Assembly (NCBI RefSeq): GCF_003248455.1
Contig: NZ_QFNM01000063.1
Coordinates: forward strand, 1 to 5,491
Source: Brevundimonas sp.
GTDB taxonomy: Bacteria; Pseudomonadota; Alphaproteobacteria; Caulobacterales; Caulobacteraceae
Direction of reading: 5' to 3'
DNA: 5,491 nt
The translations under genes were made by a program, and so were the position numbers. This document shows positions 1-5,491 of this stretch, piece after piece. Within the stretch, counting starts at the first letter, position 1. Each line of letters opens with the position of its first letter. A model generated the notes under the pieces. That model searched no databases. It was not told the origin of the DNA and saw nothing but the letters and a program-made list of their open reading frames with translations.

Positions 1-2029
<2,029 letters not shown>

Positions 2030-2050
2030 GCCGGTCGACGGGTTGGAAAG

Positions 2051-2090
2051 GAAGGGCCGGCGGAGCGATCCGCCGGCCCTTTCTGTTTGG
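2051..2090 (+). terminator. Intrinsic terminator after acnA with GCGA tetraloop
   Basis: A perfect 13-bp stem pairs 2052-2064 with 2069-2081, closed by a four-base GCGA loop of the very stable GNRA class; a G-T wobble at 2051/2082 can extend it. It begins 22 bases after the acnA stop and is followed by a short T-rich run (TTTCTGTTT). The stem is unusually GC-rich and the T tract is short and interrupted. On the opposite strand the stem is followed only by CCTTTCC, so termination of the converging VOC transcript is possible but less well supported. Confidence 0.87.
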
Positions 2091-2154
2091 GATCAGCCAC
2101 AGGCGAGTTCTGATCGGCCACGCCGCGAGAAGTCATGACCGTGACGAGCCCCTT

Positions 2155-2583
2155 TCAGAAGTCGATCGTCACCGCTTCCGCACTGCGGCGGCCCTCGCCG
2201 TGGTGAACGGCCTCGATGTTGTTTCCATCGGGATCGAGCACGAAGGCCGCGTAATATCCGGGATGATAGGGTCGCTCGCCCGGCGCGCCGTTGTCTCTTC
2301 CGCCATGGGCAAGCGCCGCCTGGTGAAAGGCCGTCACCGCGTCGCGGTCTTTGGCCTGAAAGGCCAGGTGATGGCGCCCTGTCAACGCGCCCAGCGCCGC
2401 GGGGCTGTCCGCCGAGGTGACGAAAAGTTCGTCGGCCCAGAAATAGCTGTCGGCCGCGCCGCCGATGGGAATGCCCAGCGCCGTCAGAACGGCGGTGTAG
2501 AAGGCCTGGCTGGCTTCGAGATCGCGGACCACGAGCTGGATGTGGTCGATAAGGCGGCCGCGATGCAATCGCTCGGTTTCCAT
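2155..2583 (-). CDS. VOC-superfamily (glyoxalase/bleomycin-resistance fold) protein
   Basis: This 142-residue protein has the vicinal-oxygen-chelate fold of two paired beta-alpha-beta-beta-beta modules. Module 1 begins at DHIQLVVRDLEASQAFY (13-29) and module 2 around RHHLAFQAKD (70-79), ending in YHPGYYAAFVLDPDGNNIEAV (106-126). Likely metal ligands are His14, His72 (or His71) and Glu124. Members include glyoxalase I, fosfomycin-resistance enzymes, dioxygenases and many proteins of unknown substrate; the PYHPGYYAAFVLDPDGNNIEAV-type ending is common in small proteins annotated only as glyoxalase or VOC, so no substrate is assigned. I chose the ATG at 2583 because GGAG (2594-2591) sits 7 bases upstream. 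The frame also opens at 2589 (ATG directly behind the same GGAG, too close) and at 2625 (TTG), and the added residues look unrelated to the fold. It lies 49 bases behind oxyR with no terminator between, so co-transcription is likely. Confidence 0.88.
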   Translation of the reverse strand: METERLHRGRLIDHIQLVVRDLEASQAFYTAVLTALGIPIGGAADSYFWADELFVTSADSPAALGALTGRHHLAFQAKDRDAVTAFHQAALAHGGRDNGAPGERPYHPGYYAAFVLDPDGNNIEAVHHGEGRRSAEAVTIDF

Positions 2584-2590
2584 GCTCATT

Positions 2591-2594
2591 CTCC
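2591..2594 (-). promoter_or_regulatory. Ribosome-binding site deciding the VOC start
   Basis: On the minus strand GGAG stands 7 bases before the ATG at 2583 but only one base before the ATG at 2589. This favours the downstream Met and a 142-residue product beginning METERLHRG. Confidence 0.6.
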
Positions 2595-2632
2595 GTTTCG
2601 ACCTCGTGGCCTTCACATACGTCAAAGACCGA

Positions 2633-3532
2633 TTAGTCCAGCTTCAGCGCCTCGGCCAGAAGGCGGGCCTCGGCGGCGCGGCTGGAGCCGGCGCGCCAGG
2701 CGACGACGATCTCGCGGCGGGGCGGGGCGCCGTCGGCCTGGATTTCGAAGGGGCGCACGGCGACGGCGGGATTGTCGGCCAGGCCCGCCTGGACCGCCAT
2801 CCTCGGCAGGAAGCTGACGCCCAGGCCCGAGCCGACCATCTGGACCAGGGTGTGCAGGCTGGTGGCGGCGAAGACGTCGTCGCCGCGCGGGGCCTCGATG
2901 TCCAGGGCGGCCAGGGCGTGGTCGCGCAGGCAGTGGCCGTCCTCCAGCAGGATCAGATCCTCGGCGCGCAGCGAGCCGGGGCGGATCGGCCCGGGCGCGG
3001 CCAGGGCGTGGTCGTGCGGAGCGGCGGCCATGATCTCGTCGTCGCCGATGCGGGCGTGTTCGATTCCCGGCGCGTCGTAGGGCAGGGCGATGACGGCGGC
3101 GTCGATCTGGCCGGCCTTCAGGGCCGCGATCAGCCGGGGCGTCAGATCCTCGCGGATGAACAGTTTCAGGTTCGGATAGGCCGCCTTCACCGACGGCAGC
3201 TTGGCGGGCAGCAGGAAGGGGGCGACGGTGGGGATGACGCCCAGGCGGAACCGGCCCGACAGCAGACGGCCCGCGTTCTTGGCCGCCTCGACCAGGTCCT
3301 CGGCGCGGGCCAGGATGTCCTCGGCCCGGCGCACGGCCTCGGCGCCCACAGGGGTCAGGATGACGGCGCCGCGCGTCCGCTCGACGACCGGCGCGCCCAG
3401 GATGCGCTCGAGCTCCTGCACCCCGGCGCTGAGGGCCGGCTGGCTGACGTGGGCGGCCTCGGCGGCGCGCGAGAAGCCGCCATGTTCGGCCAGGAGCTTG
3501 AGATACTGGAGCTGTCGCAAGGTGGGGAGCAT
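2633..3532 (-). CDS. oxyR: OxyR-type LysR regulator (peroxide sensor), single cysteine
   Basis: This 299-residue LysR-type regulator (E. coli OxyR has 305) has an N-terminal winged helix-turn-helix (about residues 3-60, including FSRAAEAAHVSQPALSAGVQ) and a periplasmic-binding-like sensor domain. OxyR signatures are clear: GVIPTVAPFLLP, matching E. coli GLIPTVGPYLLP and its conserved Thr, and LLEDGHCLRDHAL around the peroxidatic cysteine, here Cys201 (codon 2932-2930). The residue nine positions on, Cys208 in E. coli, is Leu (codon 2905-2903), and the protein has no other Cys. OxyR normally senses H2O2 and activates catalase and peroxidase genes. The start is set at the ATG at 3532 because MLPTLRQLQYLKLLAEH aligns with E. 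coli MNIRDLEYLVALAEH; the frame extends to a TTG at 3577 preceded by AGGA, but that stretch holds the predicted promoter and OxyR site. No good Shine-Dalgarno precedes 3532. It could instead be a related LysR paralogue, but the Cys motif makes OxyR the best call. Confidence 0.9.
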   Translation of the reverse strand: MLPTLRQLQYLKLLAEHGGFSRAAEAAHVSQPALSAGVQELERILGAPVVERTRGAVILTPVGAEAVRRAEDILARAEDLVEAAKNAGRLLSGRFRLGVIPTVAPFLLPAKLPSVKAAYPNLKLFIREDLTPRLIAALKAGQIDAAVIALPYDAPGIEHARIGDDEIMAAAPHDHALAAPGPIRPGSLRAEDLILLEDGHCLRDHALAALDIEAPRGDDVFAATSLHTLVQMVGSGLGVSFLPRMAVQAGLADNPAVAVRPFEIQADGAPPRREIVVAWRAGSSRAAEARLLAEALKLD

Positions 3533-3541
3533 GGTCGGGAC

Positions 3542-3556
3542 ATAGGGTGGATCTAT
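3542..3556. promoter_or_regulatory. Putative OxyR binding site, ATAG-N7-CTAT
   Basis: The sequence ATAG-GGTGGAT-CTAT matches both four-base arms of the OxyR recognition core ATAG-N7-CTAT and contains the LysR-type T-N11-A. The inverted repeat extends one base on each side (CATAG/CTATG, 3541-3557). It ends 9 bases upstream of the oxyR ATG and overlaps the predicted -10 box and start site, the arrangement expected for autorepression. A weaker T-N11-A half (ATAG on the minus strand at 3587-3584) has its centre 31 bp further upstream, about three helical turns, versus 22 bp in the E. coli consensus. Confidence 0.55.
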
Positions 3557-3577
3557 GCCGAAAGCAAAGCCGATCAA
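3550..3577 (-). promoter_or_regulatory. Candidate housekeeping promoter of oxyR
   Basis: On the minus strand TTGATCG (3577-3571), a 13-bp spacer and CATAGATC (3557-3550) match the Caulobacter sigma-73 pattern TTGACGS-N10-14-GCTANAWC, with 6 of 8 positions of the -10 box agreeing. Transcription would begin near 3543, leaving a leader of about 11 bases before the ATG at 3532, which suits a start without a Shine-Dalgarno. If correct, the TTG at 3577 would not be transcribed from this promoter. The call rests on consensus matching only. Confidence 0.5.
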
Positions 3578-3624
3578 TTCGTCCTATCATTTCCCGGCGC
3601 CGCCGCAGCGTCGGTCGGCCGGGG

Positions 3625-4422
3625 TCAGCGCAGACTGATCTCGAACAGCTGCGGCCAGCGCTTGCCGGTGACGAACAGCCGACGGCCGGACGCGTCCCAG
3701 GCGATGCCGTTCAGGACGTCGTCGTTGGGGTCCAAGCCGATCCCCCGCGGGACCAGGGCGGACAGGTCGATGAAGGCCTTGACCACCCCCGTCTCGGGGT
3801 CGATGCGGGCGATGCGGTTGTCCTGCCAGAGGTTGGCGAAGACCTCGCCGTCGATCCATTCCAGCTCGTTGATCTGCGTCAGCGGCTTGCCGTCGGCGGT
3901 GACGGAGACGCGGCCCGTCTCGGCCAGGGTGTCGGGATCGAGGAAGCGCAGCTGGTCGGTGCCGTCGCTCATGATCAGGCGGCGGCCGTCGGTGGTCAGG
4001 GCCCAGCCCTCGCCGGGATAGGAGAAGCCGCCCAGCGGCGAGAAGTCGTCCAGCTTCCAGATGAAGCCGATGTGGTTGCGCCAGGTCAGGCTGTAGAGCT
4101 TGCCGTTCAGCGTGGTCATGCCCTCGCCGAAATAGACGGTCGGCAGGTCGCGCTGGCGCTCCACCCGGCCGGTGTCCAGGTCCACCTTGCGGATGAAGGA
4201 GGGATAGAGGCCGGTGCTCTCGTAAAGGGCGCCGTCGTGGAAAAAGAGGCCCTCGGTGAAGGCGGCGGGGTCGTGCGGATAGGCGCGCACGACCGCGTAG
4301 GTCTGGACCGGAACCTCGGCCTGGACGGGCCAGGCGGCGCCTGTCGACAGCAGCAGGCCGGCGATCACGCTGGCGATCACGCCAGCGACCGGGCCGGCGA
4401 GCCGGGACGACAGGCGCTTCAC
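3625..4422 (-). CDS. Secreted plant-type glutaminyl-peptide cyclotransferase (glutamine cyclotransferase)
   Basis: This 265-residue protein belongs to the beta-propeller glutamine cyclotransferase family (papaya and Xanthomonas campestris type), which converts N-terminal glutamine of peptides or proteins to pyroglutamate with release of ammonia. A signal peptide is visible: basic KRLSSR, a hydrophobic core to about residue 30, and predicted cleavage after VQA35, so it should act in the periplasm or outside the cell. Propeller motifs in order: AFTEGL (54-59, with the conserved acidic residue), YESTGLY (67-73), FGEGMTTL (98-105), WKLDDF (122-127), SDGT (152-155), INELEWIDG (184-192), FANLW (195-199), IARIDPETG (204-212), DVLNGIAWD (235-243) and TGKRWPQLFEI (252-262). 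The GTG start at 4422 is the first in-frame start after the terC stop, 5 bases away, with GAGG close upstream; the frame also stays open through terC, but that is shadow. No strong terminator follows. Its physiological substrate is unknown. Confidence 0.9.
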   Translation of the reverse strand: MKRLSSRLAGPVAGVIASVIAGLLLSTGAAWPVQAEVPVQTYAVVRAYPHDPAAFTEGLFFHDGALYESTGLYPSFIRKVDLDTGRVERQRDLPTVYFGEGMTTLNGKLYSLTWRNHIGFIWKLDDFSPLGGFSYPGEGWALTTDGRRLIMSDGTDQLRFLDPDTLAETGRVSVTADGKPLTQINELEWIDGEVFANLWQDNRIARIDPETGVVKAFIDLSALVPRGIGLDPNDDVLNGIAWDASGRRLFVTGKRWPQLFEISLR

Positions 4423-4427
4423 GAGCC

Positions 4428-5261
4428 TCAGCCCCGCTCGGCGGCGGCTTCGGCCTCGGCCTTGAGGGCGCGGGCCTCGGCGGCGTCGGCCTCGGCGCGG
4501 GCCAGTTCGGCCTTTTCCTTCTTGGACGCGGATCGCCGGCCCAGCATGTTCAACGCCTCCACCCCGGCCGAGAAGGCCATGGCCGCATAGATGTAGCCCT
4601 TGGGCACATGATAGCCGAAGCCGTCGGCGATCAAGACCATGCCGATCATCAGCAGGAAGCCGAGCGCCAGCATGACCACGCTGGGGTTCTTGTTGATGAA
4701 GTTCGCCAGAGGGTCGGCGGCCAGCAGCATGACCGTCACGGCGACCAGGACGGCGACCACCATGATCGGCAGATGCTCGGTCATGCCCACGGCGGTCAGG
4801 ATGGAATCGATCGAGAAGACGATGTCCAGCAGGATGATCTGGAAGATGGCCGCGCCGGCGTTGGCGATCATCACATCCTTCTTGTCCAGGACGTCCTGGC
4901 CGGGGCTGGGCTCGGGATCGACGCTGTGGTGAATCTCCTTGGTCGCCTTCCAGACCAGGAACAGGCCGCCGGCGATCAGGATCAGATCCTTCCACGAGAA
5001 TTCGTTGCCCATGACGGTGAAGACCGGCTGCACCAGGCCGACCAGCCAGGCGATGATGGACAGAAGCGCCAGCCGCATGACCAGGGCCAGGCCGATGCCG
5101 ATGCGCCGCACCTTCTGGCGCTGATGCTCGGGCAGCTTGTTCGACAGGATGGAGATGAAGATCAGGTTGTCGATCCCCAGCACCACCTCCATCACGATGA
5201 GAGTCACCAATGCGGCCCAGGCGGCCGGATCGGAAAGAAGCGGGGTTATGCTGTCGAGCAT
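4428..5261 (-). CDS. TerC-family integral membrane protein, YgdQ-like, probable metal transporter
   Basis: This 277-residue inner-membrane protein resembles E. coli YgdQ (about 237 residues) almost throughout. Approximate membrane segments are 15-40, 54-78, 92-106, 133-160, 164-182, 195-213 and 222-240. Family acidic motifs lie in the membrane: EVVLGIDNLIFIS (25-37) and LLDIVFSIDSILTAVG (144-159), giving Glu25, Asp31, Asp146 and Asp152 as likely ion ligands. Relatives such as Alx and B. subtilis MeeF/MeeY (YceF/YkoY) export manganese and help metalate secreted enzymes; the name comes from tellurite resistance. Substrate here is not shown. After about residue 242 a charged Ala/Glu/Lys-rich helical tail of some 35 residues follows, absent from YgdQ. 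The ATG at 5261 is supported by AGGA 6 bases upstream (5271-5268). It is first in an operon with the cyclase gene. Confidence 0.93.
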   Translation of the reverse strand: MLDSITPLLSDPAAWAALVTLIVMEVVLGIDNLIFISILSNKLPEHQRQKVRRIGIGLALVMRLALLSIIAWLVGLVQPVFTVMGNEFSWKDLILIAGGLFLVWKATKEIHHSVDPEPSPGQDVLDKKDVMIANAGAAIFQIILLDIVFSIDSILTAVGMTEHLPIMVVAVLVAVTVMLLAADPLANFINKNPSVVMLALGFLLMIGMVLIADGFGYHVPKGYIYAAMAFSAGVEALNMLGRRSASKKEKAELARAEADAAEARALKAEAEAAAERG

Positions 5262-5267
5262 CGGGGG

Positions 5268-5271
5268 TCCT
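5268..5271 (-). promoter_or_regulatory. Ribosome-binding site of the terC-family gene
   Basis: AGGA on the minus strand stands 6 bases before the ATG at 5261, a near-ideal position, and fixes that start. Confidence 0.7.
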
Positions 5272-5296
5272 GAGGGAGAAAAGCTTGAGCGGGAAA

Positions 5297-5325
5297 GCGC
5301 TAGGGCCGCAGCCGGTTCCGATCAA
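5297..5325 (-). promoter_or_regulatory. Candidate promoter of the terC-cyclase operon
   Basis: On the minus strand TTGATCG (5325-5319), a 14-bp spacer and CCTAGCGC (5304-5297) approximate the Caulobacter housekeeping consensus; the -35 heptamer is identical to that of the oxyR candidate. The -10 match is moderate (CTA and the final C agree). Transcription would start near 5290, giving a leader of about 29 bases, too short for the manganese riboswitch (yybP-ykoY) found upstream of some TerC genes. A 7-bp inverted repeat lies immediately upstream. Confidence 0.4.
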
Positions 5326-5331
5326 GCGGCC

Positions 5332-5355
5332 GGGTGCGGCGTCATGGTCGCACCC
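5332..5355. repeat. Inverted repeat upstream of terC promoter
   Basis: GGGTGCG (5332-5338) and CGCACCC (5349-5355) form a perfect 7-bp inverted repeat around a 10-base centre, ending 6 bases upstream of the predicted -35 box. It could be an activator or repressor operator, or a hairpin. The right arm merges into a run of eight C (5353-5360), a homopolymer prone to sequencing error or slippage. Function is not known. Confidence 0.5.
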
Positions 5356-5374
5356 CCCCCTGTCGTCCTCGACG

Positions 5375-5491
5375 GGAAGGGGCGTGCGCAAGCGCCCTCG
5401 CGCTTTCGCTGCGAAGTGGGATGGAGGGCTGGGCGGAGCGCCGGGCCTTCGCCCGGAGTGTGAGTTTGTAAGTACCGTTTCGACGAAGGGT
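5375..5491. other. Palindrome-rich non-coding edge region
   Basis: No convincing gene is seen here. The stretch contains several hairpins: GGGCG with CGCCC (within about 5378-5397), CGCTTTCGC against GCGAAG (5401-5416), and a perfect 6-bp stem CCGGGC-CTTC-GCCCGG at 5441-5456. A minus-strand frame is open from the right edge to a TGA at 5344-5342 (49 codons), but over a third of its third positions are A or T, unlike the real genes here, so I treat it as non-coding. The look is that of a dispersed intergenic repeat, but only one copy is in view. Confidence 0.4.

Noticed and set aside
2091..2115. GATCAG-N13-CTGATC inverted repeat between acnA and the VOC gene
   Set aside because: Short arms, long loop, no T tract on either strand; probably incidental beside the strong terminator.
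3593..3623. Hairpin CCCGGC/GCCGGG after the cyclase gene as a terminator
   Set aside because: Arms are only 6 bp with a 19-base loop and no T run on the minus strand; it is too weak to call.
2540..4021. Long plus-strand open frame (493 codons) opposite oxyR and the cyclase
   Set aside because: It lies antisense to two genes with clear homology, is rich in Arg/Gly/Gln/Asp without any recognisable domain, and arises from GC-rich third positions.
3547..4590. Plus-strand frame of 347 codons opposite the cyclase
   Set aside because: It is a shadow frame; the opposite strand encodes a complete beta-propeller with signal peptide.
4423..5391. Upstream extension of the cyclase frame through the whole terC gene, suggesting a fusion or 588-residue protein
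   Set aside because: The extension is out of frame with terC, has low-complexity Arg/Gly/Pro composition and begins at a TTG; the GTG at 4422 starts a normal signal peptide.
5262..5491. A yybP-ykoY manganese riboswitch upstream of the terC gene
   Set aside because: The conserved GGGGAGUA-type and CUACG-type segments could not be found, and the predicted leader is only about 29 bases.

Overview
The window is dense, high-GC bacterial chromosome (my impression is mid-60s % GC) with strongly GC-biased third codon positions in every real gene. Protein content and promoter style suggest an alphaproteobacterium of the Caulobacterales, perhaps Brevundimonas or Caulobacter. This placement is inference: the two clearest promoter candidates fit the Caulobacter housekeeping pattern (TTGACGS, 10-14 bp spacer, GCTANAWC) better than the E. 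coli one, and the proteins look alphaproteobacterial. No database search was possible.

Layout. Bases 1-2029 (+) hold the 3' three quarters of acnA, aconitase of the TCA cycle; its start lies outside the left edge. A strong hairpin terminator follows at 2052-2082. All remaining genes are on the minus strand and converge on acnA. Read in transcription order (right to left) they are: a TerC-family membrane protein of the E. coli YgdQ type (5261-4428); a secreted plant-type glutaminyl cyclase (4422-3625), only 5 bases downstream and so almost certainly in the same operon; an OxyR-type LysR regulator (3532-2633) with its own candidate promoter; and a small VOC/glyoxalase-fold protein (2583-2155), 49 bases behind oxyR with no terminator between.

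How the genes work together. There are three units: acnA alone; terC plus glutaminyl cyclase, an inner-membrane probable metal transporter paired with an exported enzyme; and oxyR plus the VOC gene, probably co-transcribed. Aconitase carries an oxidant-sensitive [4Fe-4S] cluster, so a peroxide regulator next door is suggestive, but convergent orientation gives no sign of shared control.

The most interesting details are in oxyR. The protein keeps the peroxide-sensing cysteine but has leucine where the second, disulfide-forming cysteine is expected, and has no other cysteine. Its upstream region carries a perfect ATAG-N7-CTAT element, the OxyR recognition core, lying across its predicted -10 box. 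The rightmost 230 bases hold no convincing gene: they contain the terC promoter and ribosome-binding site, an inverted repeat, a run of eight C and palindrome-rich DNA that may be a dispersed intergenic repeat. I found no RNA gene, insertion sequence, CRISPR array or defence system, and no convincing sign of a wholly new system.
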